This document shows positions 1-7,572 of a stretch of DNA of 64,000 nt, in pieces. Both the position numbers and the translations under genes were made by a program. The stretch's first letter is position 1. Each line of letters opens with the position of its first letter. Origin of the DNA: Pyramidobacter porci (GTDB lineage Bacteria; Synergistota; Synergistia; Synergistales; Dethiosulfovibrionaceae); the NCBI RefSeq assembly GCF_009695745.1, contig NZ_VUNH01000003.1, forward strand, positions 223,799 through 287,798, given 5' to 3'. A model generated the notes under the pieces. That model had not been told where the DNA came from. It ran no database searches and worked only from the letters and a program-made list of their open reading frames with translations.

Positions 1-90
1 GGCCTTTGTCCGGCGGTTCTCACGCCTCCGGCCGATTCCGAATGGTACGACGTCGTCGGTTTGCTGCTGAGGTTTGACCATGAAGACTGA
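1..90 (+). CDS. C-terminal end of a probable PilM-like type IV pilus assembly protein (partial)
   Basis: Frame 1 is open from the window edge to a TGA at 88-90 and gives 29 residues ending in YDVVGLLLRFDHED. PilM proteins commonly end in a short 'GLALR'-like segment, which the GLLLR here resembles. The identity rests mainly on position: it directly precedes and overlaps a PilN-like gene (ATG at 80), as pilM does in pilMNOPQ operons. PilM is an actin-like cytoplasmic protein that binds the N-terminus of PilN. The rest of the gene lies outside the window. Confidence 0.5.
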   Translation, partial: GLCPAVLTPPADSEWYDVVGLLLRFDHED

Positions 91-613
91 ATTCAACCTG
101 CTGCCCGCGTCTTACTGCGAGCCCGTCGAGCCGGGATGGAAGCGCTTTCTGCGCGAATATGGAGCGTTTGCCGTGATGTTTTTGTGTTTTTTGCAGTTTT
201 TTGTCTGCGCGCTGACGCTGTGGCCGCGTCTGCGGTCACAGTACGCCGCGGTTCGGGAAGCGGAGCGCGAAGCGACGGCGGCTGCGGCGCGTCTGGGCGA
301 AGTGTGCGGGGATCTTAAAGCGCACGACAGTCGGCTCGGGGCCATGATCGAGCAAGGGCAAAGTTCGGCGCTGGCGCTTGAAATTCTGACGGCGCTCGCC
401 GGCGCCGTGCCGGAGACGGGGGAGCTGGAAGCCGTCACGGCGGATCGGGAACGCTGTCGGATCGAGATTCTGTTCGCCGACCGCGAGAACGCGGATCACG
501 CCCTCGAAAAGCTGGCGCGTCTGCCCTACGCGCCGCTGCGAATCAGCGAGCGCCGGCTTCTGAGCGGCGGAAGTCTGCTCCTGTGTCTGGAAGGAACGAG
601 GCGGGGACGATGA
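80..613 (+). CDS. pilN: PilN-like type IV pilus inner-membrane assembly protein
   Basis: Predicted 177 aa. It opens MKTEFNLLP, the short cytoplasmic N-terminal peptide (consensus INLLP) that PilN inserts into a groove of PilM. One transmembrane segment follows at about residues 28-48, then a periplasmic helical/coiled-coil stretch (about 50-100) and a small alpha/beta domain. The ATG at 80 is preferred to the TTG at 74 because the INLLP-like motif should be N-terminal. It overlaps the preceding gene, and its TGA overlaps the ATG of the PilO-like gene (ATGA at 610-613), suggesting translational coupling. PilN and PilO form a periplasmic dimer linking the motor platform to the secretin. Confidence 0.8.
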   Translation: MKTEFNLLPASYCEPVEPGWKRFLREYGAFAVMFLCFLQFFVCALTLWPRLRSQYAAVREAEREATAAAARLGEVCGDLKAHDSRLGAMIEQGQSSALALEILTALAGAVPETGELEAVTADRERCRIEILFADRENADHALEKLARLPYAPLRISERRLLSGGSLLLCLEGTRRGR

Positions 614-1131
614 AAAAACTCACGGTGACGGCGCCGGTTTTTCGCGGGCTGGCGGCCGTTGCGCTGATGCTTGCCGTGGCGTGGGCGCAGAGTTGGATCG
701 TGTCCCGCACGGACGATCTGAAAACGCGCACGGCGGAGCTGCGCCTGCTTGCCGAGCGCAGCAGGGGCCGTGCGGAAAAACTGACGGCTTTGATCGCTAC
801 TTTGAAGGAAGAACGGGACCGTTTCGACAAACTGCCGATCGTTCCGGCAGCCACGCCCGAAGAATTGAAGGCGGCGCTGGAGCAGTGCGCGCTGACGGCC
901 CAGGTCGACTGCGCCGTGTCCCTGTCGCCGGATCCCGATCGGCTTGGAGCGGTGCGTCTCGAAGTGGCTCTGCGGACACGGGGACAGGGGATCCGCGCCT
1001 TTTTGAGCGAAATTCTGGCACGCCGCGAGTTCTTTTGCGTCGACCGCGTGGAGGCGCGCCGTAGCGGCGAACAGTCGTTCGGCGTGGACATGACGCTGTC
1101 TTCCTTCTTGCGGAAGGAGACGGCATCGTGA
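610..1131 (+). CDS. pilO: PilO-like type IV pilus alignment-complex protein
   Basis: Predicted 173 aa. A short cytoplasmic N-terminus is followed by a transmembrane helix at about residues 10-31, a coiled-coil region (about 32-80) and a ferredoxin-like C-terminal domain, the standard PilO architecture. The sequence itself is weakly conserved, so the call leans on this layout plus the gene order. The start at 610 overlaps the stop of pilN by four bases, and the end overlaps the GTG of the next gene. The product should heterodimerise with PilN in the periplasm. Confidence 0.75.
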   Translation: MKKLTVTAPVFRGLAAVALMLAVAWAQSWIVSRTDDLKTRTAELRLLAERSRGRAEKLTALIATLKEERDRFDKLPIVPAATPEELKAALEQCALTAQVDCAVSLSPDPDRLGAVRLEVALRTRGQGIRAFLSEILARREFFCVDRVEARRSGEQSFGVDMTLSSFLRKETAS

Positions 1132-1601
1132 GCGCGAATCCCGGAAAAATCAAGATGGCGGCCGGCGCTCTCTGCTGGGGCTGTGCAGTCCTTTCGTTGA
1201 TTTCCACCGCCTTCTGGCAGCGCCGGCTCTTTCATCCCGTAAAAATCGCCGTCGCGGCGGCGGCTCCCGAGGAACCGATGCCGGTCGCGCGAAGTGCCGA
1301 GCTGGAACGGATTTTGCAGCAGCGGCTCGACGTTCTGAAGCGAGCGGCGGCATGGGAAGAGTCATGGGACGGCGAAGAGGACATTTCGTCGGACGCTATC
1401 CTGAACCGGCCGCTCCTGGCGCTGCGCGGCGTCATTTCGTCCGGCGGCCGGCAATGGGCGGCCGTGGCCGTCGAAGGTTCGGCGCGGACGGTCCTGGCCG
1501 TCCCGGGGCAGTCGCTGAACGGCGTGAGGATCCTGGCGATCGGGCAGACGGGCATGACCTGTCAGTGGCGCGGACAAAAATTTTTCGTGCCGCTGGAATA
1601 G
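1128..1601 (+). CDS. PilP-like type IV pilus protein (GspC/PilP homology-region type)
   Basis: Predicted 157 aa with a GTG start overlapping the pilO stop (GTGA). A membrane anchor spans about residues 9-30. The C-terminal part (about 90-157) is a compact beta-rich domain containing LRGVISSGG and the ending GQKFFVPL, resembling the homology region of PilP and GspC that touches the secretin N-domains. Canonical PilP is a lipoprotein; here the anchor looks like an uncleaved helix, more as in GspC. The gene sits exactly where pilP is expected, just before the secretin gene. Function is inferred from fold-like pattern and context. Confidence 0.6.
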   Translation: MSANPGKIKMAAGALCWGCAVLSLISTAFWQRRLFHPVKIAVAAAAPEEPMPVARSAELERILQQRLDVLKRAAAWEESWDGEEDISSDAILNRPLLALRGVISSGGRQWAAVAVEGSARTVLAVPGQSLNGVRILAIGQTGMTCQWRGQKFFVPLE

Positions 1602-1610
1602 GAGGGGCGT

Positions 1611-3311
1611 ATGAATCCGAAGAAGCATTGTGCGGCGCTTGCATTGTTCCTGTTTTCCCTTTTCCTGCCGGCGGAGCTGCCGGCCAGAACGCGCGAGGAG
1701 CCTCGGCTTTGGGCGCTTCACGCGGAGCAGGCCGGGGATTCGCATATCGTGTTGTCTTTGGAAGGGCACGCGTTGAAACGCCCCGAACTGGCTTACAGAA
1801 ATGAAAATTCCCTGACGCTGGCGCTCGAAGGAGTGCGCTTCCCGGCCCTGAACTACGAGCGCGATCTCGACACGCCGCTGGTCCCTCATATCAAAGTGGA
1901 AGACTCCAATCGCAGCACGCTGATCACGCTTTTCTGCGAAGAACCTTTGCAGCTTGGCGAGGTCAGAGGGGCCGGGAGCGGGCGCATGCGGATCCGCTTC
2001 GCAAAAGGCGGGCGCGCCCAGGATCGGGAACAAACGCCGATTCTGCGGGAAGGCGGAGACGCCGGGCGCATTTCGTCGAAAAAGATCTCCATGAATCTGA
2101 AAGACTGCGAACTGGCGGACGTCTTCCGCCTTCTCGGCGCGATGTCGGACGTGAATATCGTCGTCGACGCCTCGGTGCCGCAGAACGCGAGGATGACGCT
2201 GGCCTTCAGCGAGGCCCCCTTTGCGGAAGTGTTTCAGTTCGTGCTCCGTTCTCAGAATCTCGGCTTCAGCGTCGTTGGCCGGACGGTCGTCGTCGGCGCG
2301 AAAAATTCGCTGAGCCTGCTGACGGGGCGCCTGACGACCAGGAGCTATCACGTCGCCTATGCGGAGGCGCAGAAGACCGCGCCCCTGCTGAAAGATCTGG
2401 CGGAGCTCAATTCGCCGGCCAACAGAGTGCTGGTCGACGAGCGCCAGAATCTGATCGTCGTCACGGGAACGGCCTTTCAGCAGGAAAAAGTGCGGCGAAC
2501 GCTCCGCCTGCTCGACGCACCGGGACGGCAGGTGATGCTCAAGGCGCGCATCATCGAAGTGAACGACGACGCGAGCGACCAGCTCGAAACTGCCCTCAAC
2601 GCCGTTTACGACTGGTGGTGGGGCAGTTACCAGAACGGCGCGCTCTCGGCGGGATTCGCGCAGAGCGGTCACAAGCCCGGCACGGCCGAAGGCCCGCTGG
2701 GGAATCTGGACACTTCCGCCAATCTTCCCGGACAGATCGGCAGCGGCATCGTCCAGCTGGCCGGCACGGCGACGCGGATGCTGGATTTTCGCCTTCACAC
2801 TTTGGTGGAACAGAAAAAAGCGCGCGTTCTGGCGGACCCTACGGTGACCGTGCTCGACGGCGAAAAAGCGACCGTGAAGCTCGTGGAAAAACTGAAATAC
2901 GTGTCGCGGCGCGACGACGCGCAGAATCCGACCTACGACGACGAAGAAGTCGGCCCCAAACTGGAAGTGACGCCCCGGATCGGACGCGGCGGCATGATCA
3001 CCGTCAGCGTCTCTCTGGCGACAGGCGAGGTGATCCAGTGGATCCGCGGCGGTCAGGGCGAGCAGATCCCGCAGACGAACTCGCGCACCGTCGAAACGAA
3101 GATCCGCGTGCGCGACGGCGAGCCGTTCGTGATCGGCGGCCTGTTCAAGGAAAGCCGCTCGCGCACGCGCGCTTCTGTGCCGATTTTGAGCAGCATCCCT
3201 CTGATAGGCGAGCTTTTCAAAGCCAAACTTGACAAGAAGACGCGCAGCCAGGTCGTGATGATTTTGATCCCCTATATTCTTGAGATCCCCGACCTTGCCG
3301 ACGGGCGGTGA
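1611..3311 (+). CDS. pilQ: PilQ-type secretin, outer-membrane channel of type IV pili
   Basis: Predicted 566 aa. An N-terminal signal peptide (residues 1-26) is followed by an AMIN-like domain (about 30-130), a short secretin/TonB N0-type domain (about 155-225, with LKDCELADVFRLLG), an N1 domain (about 240-305) and the secretin barrel domain (about 325-555). The secretin signature near the C-terminus reads VPILSSIPLIGELFK. RBS GGAGGGG lies just upstream of the ATG. The protein forms the multimeric gate through which the pilus leaves the cell and implies an outer membrane. It is the last gene of the pil run; no later pil gene follows. Confidence 0.92.
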   Translation: MNPKKHCAALALFLFSLFLPAELPARTREEPRLWALHAEQAGDSHIVLSLEGHALKRPELAYRNENSLTLALEGVRFPALNYERDLDTPLVPHIKVEDSNRSTLITLFCEEPLQLGEVRGAGSGRMRIRFAKGGRAQDREQTPILREGGDAGRISSKKISMNLKDCELADVFRLLGAMSDVNIVVDASVPQNARMTLAFSEAPFAEVFQFVLRSQNLGFSVVGRTVVVGAKNSLSLLTGRLTTRSYHVAYAEAQKTAPLLKDLAELNSPANRVLVDERQNLIVVTGTAFQQEKVRRTLRLLDAPGRQVMLKARIIEVNDDASDQLETALNAVYDWWWGSYQNGALSAGFAQSGHKPGTAEGPLGNLDTSANLPGQIGSGIVQLAGTATRMLDFRLHTLVEQKKARVLADPTVTVLDGEKATVKLVEKLKYVSRRDDAQNPTYDDEEVGPKLEVTPRIGRGGMITVSVSLATGEVIQWIRGGQGEQIPQTNSRTVETKIRVRDGEPFVIGGLFKESRSRTRASVPILSSIPLIGELFKAKLDKKTRSQVVMILIPYILEIPDLADGR

Positions 3312-3668
3312 AAACGTCGCCGTAACCGTTCATTGAAAAAGCGGCTCGAAAGCTTCCCGTGTCTTACGTTCCGATCCGTTGCGCTGGGATTGCAGATCTG
3401 CCGGCGCGGGTGACGTGTCTTTTTATAGGTATTCGCTCAGTCCTTTCAGCAGGCGGGAGTCTTTGCGTCACCCTTAAAAAGGTTCAAAACGCTTGCTCAA
3501 CGCCAAAAGTGTCGACGGCCCTGTGAAAATGGGCTCGGCATATATTTCTTTATGTGCGAAACGAGGTTTTTCTGTTATACTTTTCGATGCGGATATGTTT
3601 CGGAGCCGCTGCGGTCTTCTGAAAAGCGGATCGCAAAAAAAGACGAAAATCGAAAGGGCGATGACACG
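3312..3668. other. Intergenic stretch with an 8-bp inverted repeat and a promoter
   Basis: No credible gene. An 8-bp perfect inverted repeat (GGGTGACG at 3408-3415, CGTCACCC at 3466-3473) encloses about 50 nt; its role is unknown and it is not followed by a T-run that would make it a normal terminator. The promoter for the downstream gene is listed separately. Confidence 0.5.
3573..3581 (+). promoter_or_regulatory. Extended -10 promoter for the Lys/Ala-rich protein gene
   Basis: TGTTATACT matches an extended -10 (TGn plus TATACT). No good -35 is seen. The predicted start point near 3588 lies about 80 nt before the ATG at 3669, which argues against the longer reading frame that opens upstream at 3552. 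Confidence 0.5.
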
Positions 3669-4925
3669 ATGAGAATCGGAAAGAGAGCGAAAACCCTGAC
3701 GTCGATACTTTTGATGTGCGCGCTGACATTCTCCGGCTTTCCAGCGGCGGCCGCCGCGACGGGCGCATCGGCTGTGCCGAAGAAAATCGTACCCGCCGCG
3801 AAAAAAGCGCCGGCGGCGAAGAAATCCGCGAAGAAGCAAGACGCCGCGAAAACGAGGAAAAAGGCGCCGAAGAAAACCGTCATTCCAAAGAAATACGCCG
3901 CGCAGATCCTGAGGGAACACGACGCGTACATCGAGGCGTTCGTCAACGCGGAAATGGGCGCCAGGTATTACTGCAAACGGATCTACGACGCCGTCCACCG
4001 GGGCAGAAAGACGCCTTCGCAGGAAGAACTGGACGCCATGGCGTACGAGGTGACGCGGCTGAGAAAGGAACTGAGTTCCGCGGCGAAGAGATACGCCCTC
4101 AACATCCGCGTGGCGAAGAGGATGGCCGTATCCTTCATGAACGAAGAGGAGCGGACGCTGCTGGCCGAGGCGCTGAGCTTCCTGTTCGCGACTCCGGCCC
4201 ATGCGGCGCCTTTCAACCTGTCCAGTCTCGACGGCATCGAGGCGGGACTCAACAGCATCGCGGACGGCACTCCGGATATCAACATGTCGGCCGCCGAGAT
4301 CGACAGGCTCCGCAAGGAGGAAAAGAAACGGCAGCAGGAAATGGAGGCCAAACATCCCCAGGCCCGAAAAGACCGGATAAAAGCAGAAATGGCGGACGCC
4401 CGGCTGGACGCAGCCATTTCTGGTACTCTTGGCTACGTTGCCAGAGCCGGCGAGGTGGCTGCGGCCGGAACCGCTGCTGTCGCAGGCGCCGCTCTTTTCT
4501 TCCTCAGTTTCCCGGCTGCGGGGCTCGCAGCGTCTGGAAGCGCGGCTGCTGGACTCTTTACCTCTACCATTGGGGTGGTTGGGAGTGGGTTAGCGGCGGG
4601 TGATTCGATTCTGGGTTTTGTCGATGTCGCGACTGATAAAAATCGCAGCACTGAACGGAAGGATTTTAAAAAGATAACCGTGGCAGTCAATGCCGTAAAC
4701 GTGATCCAAGGAGCGGTAACCATATCCTCGAAGACCGAGGCGATAAAAGCAGTCGTCGATGGTATAGGCTGGGTGCAAAGTTATGAGGATATGCTTGACG
4801 CTTGTGAGGATCCCAAGGCCCCCGGGCGCAAAGGGGCAAAAGCCGTCAAGCGCGCCGCGGAATCCGCCAGCGACGCGAAGCGGGAAAACAAGGACAACGG
4901 CGGCCACGACGGCTGCGGCCACTGA
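3669..4925 (+). CDS. Exported Lys/Ala-rich protein of unknown function with a Gly/Ala hydrophobic region
   Basis: I do not recognise this 418-aa product. It begins with a clear signal peptide (residues 1 to about 32, basic start, hydrophobic core, Ala-rich cleavage region). A histone H1-like stretch of Lys, Ala and Pro follows (about 36-75), then an alpha-helical charged region (about 76-250) and a long Ala/Gly-rich hydrophobic region (about 255-318) that could form two or three membrane helices. The tail is charged and ends in GHDGCGH. ATG 3669 is chosen because it follows the promoter and an AAAGGG at 3653. Base composition drops between about 4580 and 4800. The gene stands alone. Confidence 0.7.
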   Translation: MRIGKRAKTLTSILLMCALTFSGFPAAAAATGASAVPKKIVPAAKKAPAAKKSAKKQDAAKTRKKAPKKTVIPKKYAAQILREHDAYIEAFVNAEMGARYYCKRIYDAVHRGRKTPSQEELDAMAYEVTRLRKELSSAAKRYALNIRVAKRMAVSFMNEEERTLLAEALSFLFATPAHAAPFNLSSLDGIEAGLNSIADGTPDINMSAAEIDRLRKEEKKRQQEMEAKHPQARKDRIKAEMADARLDAAISGTLGYVARAGEVAAAGTAAVAGAALFFLSFPAAGLAASGSAAAGLFTSTIGVVGSGLAAGDSILGFVDVATDKNRSTERKDFKKITVAVNAVNVIQGAVTISSKTEAIKAVVDGIGWVQSYEDMLDACEDPKAPGRKGAKAVKRAAESASDAKRENKDNGGHDGCGH

Positions 4926-5186
4926 CCGGCCAGCGGCGGCTCCCGCCGCGGCGTTGCGTGGCGGCGGCCGGGTCTAAGCGATCTCCTGTGCTGAAATAAT
5001 CGGCGTGGGGCGCCGCGCGCAAAAAGTTCCGCCGCCGGTTTCGGGGCGAAGCCGCGCGGGCGCCGCCGCTTCGATCTTGCCCTCCGACGCTTTCGGCGCG
5101 ACGCGGTTCTTTTGGCGCCGGGCGAACGTGCCGTTGTGCGGTATTTTTTTTATTTTTCCATAACGTTGCGCCTCCATGGGCGCTCC

Positions 5187-5226
5187 AAAGCGGGCCTGCG
5201 CGCTTCCACGGGCCCGCTTTCCTTTT
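5187..5226 (+). terminator. Intrinsic terminator
   Basis: AAAGCGGGCC (5187-5196) pairs with GGCCCGCTTT (5211-5220), 10 bp, followed by CCTTTT. Confidence 0.65.
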
Positions 5227-5316
5227 GCGGGCAGCCCCGGAGCGTTTCGCGCGCTTTAGCTGGCGGAGCTTATGAGCGGCGTGATCGAGAACGACGACAA
5301 ACGCAAATTCCGGACC

Positions 5317-5345
5317 TTGCAAATGAAGTGAAAACACATTAAAAT
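5317..5345 (+). promoter_or_regulatory. Sigma-70 promoter of efp
   Basis: TTGCAA (5317-5322), a 17-bp spacer and TAAAAT (5340-5345). The start point would fall about 55 nt before the efp ATG. Confidence 0.75.
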
Positions 5346-5407
5346 TAAACGTCATGGCTGTCTGCATTTGCGGCAGAGAAACAGATTCTCGGGAGGTTAC
5401 GTGATAC

Positions 5408-5983
5408 ATGGCCGATATTGTCGATACAAGTAAGTTTTACCCTGGCATGAAATTGAAATGGCAGGACGGTTTGTGGGAAGTGGTGGACTGTCAGCATCAC
5501 ATGAAGGGGCGCGGCGGCGCCGTGCTCAAGTGCAAACTGCGCAACCTCGATACGGGCAGCATTTCCGAAAACAGCTTTGTGTCCGGCAACGATAAATTCG
5601 AACGCATCGTCTTTGACGAGAAACCCGCTCAATACAGCTACAAAGACGGCGATCACTACGTCTTCATGGATATGGAAAGTTACGAGGAAGTTTATCTGAC
5701 CAAGGAGGCTCTTGGTCCGGCGCTCAATTATCTGACGGACAATCTCGAGGTCAGTCTCGACATGTACGAGGGCAAGGTCATGGGGATCACGCTGCCCAAC
5801 AGCGTGGTGCTGAAGATCGTCGACACGCAGCCCAACTTCAAGGGCGACACGGCCGCCGGCGGCGGCAAACCGGCCACGATGGAGACCGGCCTGGTCATCA
5901 CGGTGCCGATGTTCGTCATGAACGGCGAGAGCGTCGTCGTCGATACACGGACCGGCGAATACGTTGAACGAGTGAAAAAATAA
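5408..5983 (+). CDS. efp: Elongation factor P
   Basis: Predicted 191 aa, normal length, three beta-barrel domains as in the tRNA-shaped EF-P. The C-terminal signature region is present (GDTAAGGGKPATMETG, then VDTRTGEYVERVK). EF-P binds between the P and E sites and relieves stalling at polyproline. The domain I loop tip reads MKGRGGA, with Arg35 where E. coli has the beta-lysylated Lys34; this resembles the Thermus type of loop, so a PoxA/EpmA-type lysylation is not expected here. No modification gene is seen next to it. It has its own promoter; the stop is followed directly by a parS-like site. Confidence 0.97.
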   Translation: MADIVDTSKFYPGMKLKWQDGLWEVVDCQHHMKGRGGAVLKCKLRNLDTGSISENSFVSGNDKFERIVFDEKPAQYSYKDGDHYVFMDMESYEEVYLTKEALGPALNYLTDNLEVSLDMYEGKVMGITLPNSVVLKIVDTQPNFKGDTAAGGGKPATMETGLVITVPMFVMNGESVVVDTRTGEYVERVKK

Positions 5984-5989
5984 TCGAAT

Positions 5990-6005
5990 TGTTCCACGTG
6001 GAACA
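5990..6005. promoter_or_regulatory. parS: parS-type ParB-binding site
   Basis: TGTTCCACGTGGAACA is a perfect 16-bp palindrome matching the chromosomal parS consensus (TGTTNCACGTGNAACA). It lies in the 35-nt space after the efp stop. Known role: nucleation of ParB clamps for origin segregation. Sites of this sort usually cluster near oriC, so the window may be in the origin-proximal part of the chromosome. Confidence 0.85.
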
Positions 6006-6096
6006 TTGTAAATTGTAATTGAAGAGGAAACTGCGTCTTTCAGCCTGTACGGAAAGACTGTTTCGGACCTTGTTTTTCATAAAGGAGAGATCGGCA

Positions 6097-6522
6097 ATGA
6101 GCGCACGTGAAAAGATTGCCTACATTAAAGGACTTCTCGACGCCGGCAAGCCGGAAGACAAGCTCGCGCTTTCTCTCTTTAATGCCGTTGTCGACGCGCT
6201 GGATGCGTTGGCGGACGAGAACGACGCGCTGAAAAAGCAGCTGGAGGAGCAGCAGAGCGCGGCTGACGACCTCTATTCGATCTGCGGCGAGCTCGACGCC
6301 GATCTGTCCGACGTCGAATCGCGCCTGGGAATCGACGAAGAACTCGACGAAGACGAAGCGCCTCTTGAAGACGATTACACGGAAGTCGCCTGCCCGTCCT
6401 GCGGCCTGCATTTTTACTGTCAGACTTCCATGCTTTCCCCTGACGATCACTGCGTTGAGTGTCCAGACTGCGGGGAAAAGGTCAGCGTGGATTTAGAGGC
6501 GGAGGATCATGACGCCGATTGA
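6097..6522 (+). CDS. CD1247-type N-terminal domain protein with C-terminal zinc ribbon
   Basis: Predicted 141 aa. The N-terminal part (MSAREKIAYIKGLLDAG, then a helical/coiled-coil stretch to about residue 70) resembles the CD1247 N-terminal domain found in small Clostridia-type proteins. An acidic linker (about 80-105) leads to a zinc ribbon with CPSC and CPDC pairs (about residues 108-132). The ATG at 6097 is preferred to upstream possibilities because AAAGGAG sits at 6081. It overlaps the start of the Asp23-like gene. The biochemical role of the family is unknown; the zinc ribbon suggests binding to nucleic acid or protein. Confidence 0.75.
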   Translation: MSAREKIAYIKGLLDAGKPEDKLALSLFNAVVDALDALADENDALKKQLEEQQSAADDLYSICGELDADLSDVESRLGIDEELDEDEAPLEDDYTEVACPSCGLHFYCQTSMLSPDDHCVECPDCGEKVSVDLEAEDHDAD

Positions 6523-7012
6523 CGAGCTGGATCAGACGTCCGAGCCGCTCTACAAATCCGATTTCGACCTGGAACGCGCCGTAGAGGAAGCTCGCGAGGA
6601 GGATCCGAAATCAACCGACGGCCTGCTTCACATCTCTGAAGACGTCGTTCAGGAAATCGCCCGTCGGGCGCTGGCGCGAGTTTCCTCGGTGGTGCCGGGA
6701 AACGCCGGCATGTCGGTGCTGGGACTGGGACGAAAAAATCCCGAGGGCGTGCGCGTTTCGCTCGAAGAAGGGACGCAGTCGCAGATCTCCGTCGACGCTT
6801 ACGTTCTCGTTCGCTACGGACTTCGTATTCCCGATGTGGCCTGGGATTTGCAGGAATTCCTGAAAAAGGAGCTGGAAACCTCGACCGGCTATGAAGTCAA
6901 AGCCGTGAACATTTTTGTTCAGGGAGTTTATTTCGGCGAGCAGGCCCCCAAGGAAGAGCAAGGAACGGAAGAAACTGGAGCAAAGGCAGCTGTGACTACT
7001 GCCGGAGAGTGA
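6509..7012 (+). CDS. Asp23/Gls24 family protein
   Basis: Predicted 167 aa. The central region (about residues 40-145) carries the family pattern: GLLHISEDVVQEIARRAL, then GMSVLGLG, VDAYVLVRYGLRIPDVAWDLQ and VKAVNIFVQGVYF. A hydrophilic N-terminal extension and an Ala/Glu-rich tail flank it. Members are envelope-stress or membrane-associated proteins in Firmicutes; a cytosolic member often sits near nusB, as here. The ATG overlaps the previous gene and has GGAGG at 6501. Confidence 0.85.
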   Translation: MTPIDELDQTSEPLYKSDFDLERAVEEAREEDPKSTDGLLHISEDVVQEIARRALARVSSVVPGNAGMSVLGLGRKNPEGVRVSLEEGTQSQISVDAYVLVRYGLRIPDVAWDLQEFLKKELETSTGYEVKAVNIFVQGVYFGEQAPKEEQGTEETGAKAAVTTAGE

Positions 7013-7018
7013 GACAAA

Positions 7019-7050
7019 CAGCCGGCTCGTCCTCGGGCCGGCTGTCGTTG
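7019..7050 (+). terminator. Possible weak terminator
   Basis: CAGCCGGC (7019-7026) pairs with GCCGGCTG (7037-7044), 8 bp, followed only by TCGTTGT, so the T-run is poor. It may reduce rather than stop readthrough into the next gene. Confidence 0.4.
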
Positions 7051-7113
7051 TAGAGAAGGGAGGTATGCGCGACGTATCAGAATTTTGGGCGTACGCCCTA
7101 TGGTTTTATCAAA

Positions 7114-7572
7114 GTGGATACGCAGGCGGTGCTTTCTCTTGTTTCCCGCCATCTTCCTCAGGGAGTACAGTGCAGCGCGGTCAGACTGCGCGCCCATGAC
7201 CGTTTGTGTCTTGTCGTGATCAACGACAAGCGCGAGTTCTGGAGCCGGGAGGACGATATGCGCCGCGCCAAGGCCATCACCGAGGATCTGCGTGCCATGG
7301 GGATGGAGCTGCCCAGATTGCAGTGGATCAGACAGAGTCGCTTTCTTGTCGAGTCGCCTTATCTGGAGCGCTCTCTCTGCGGGCAGCCTGCGTTTTGGAT
7401 CAACTGCGTCTGCGGCGTTTTTGCCTTTTTCGCACTTTCCTGGTGGGCTGTGGCCGTTTATGCCGTTCTGGCATTTTGTACATGGCTGTTTTCGTCGTGG
7501 CTTATTTCCGGCGGAGGCTGGGCCAAGCTGCAGAATCTTTTGCCCTTTTTGAAACGAGGTTCCCAGTGGTGA
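7114..7572 (+). CDS. Unrecognised small protein with two C-terminal membrane segments
   Basis: Predicted 152 aa from a GTG. Residues 1-85 are soluble-looking and charged; about 90-130 are strongly hydrophobic and fit two membrane helices (FWINCVCGVFAFFALSWW, then VYAVLAFCTWLFSSW). The start is doubtful: the frame is open back to 7054 without a standard start codon, the GTG has no ribosome site, and a good GGGAGG lies before an ATG at 7065 in another frame. It is placed between an Asp23-like gene and nusB, and its stop overlaps the nusB start. The location recalls the small membrane partners of Asp23 proteins, but I see no family match. Confidence 0.65.
   Translation: MDTQAVLSLVSRHLPQGVQCSAVRLRAHDRLCLVVINDKREFWSREDDMRRAKAITEDLRAMGMELPRLQWIRQSRFLVESPYLERSLCGQPAFWINCVCGVFAFFALSWWAVAVYAVLAFCTWLFSSWLISGGGWAKLQNLLPFLKRGSQW

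Larger units (their letters stand above)
4926..5407. other. Gene-poor GC-rich stretch between the Lys/Ala-rich protein and efp
   Basis: No convincing coding signal on either strand. It holds very GC-rich DNA (4930-5130), a weak hairpin followed by a T-rich run near 5130-5157, a clear intrinsic terminator (5187-5226) and the efp promoter (5317-5345). Having a terminator about 260 nt after the last gene suggests either a long 3' region or a short untranslated transcript. Confidence 0.5.

Noticed and set aside
1362..2798. A long minus-strand frame opposite pilP/pilQ
   Set aside because: It is the His/Arg-rich antisense shadow typical of GC-rich genes; the plus-strand secretin is unambiguous. 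The same holds for the long antisense frames opposite alaS, mutS, valS, polA and the autotransporter.
3408..3473. A terminator for the pil operon at the 8-bp inverted repeat
   Set aside because: The arms are 50 nt apart and the second is followed by CTTAAAAAGG rather than a T-run.
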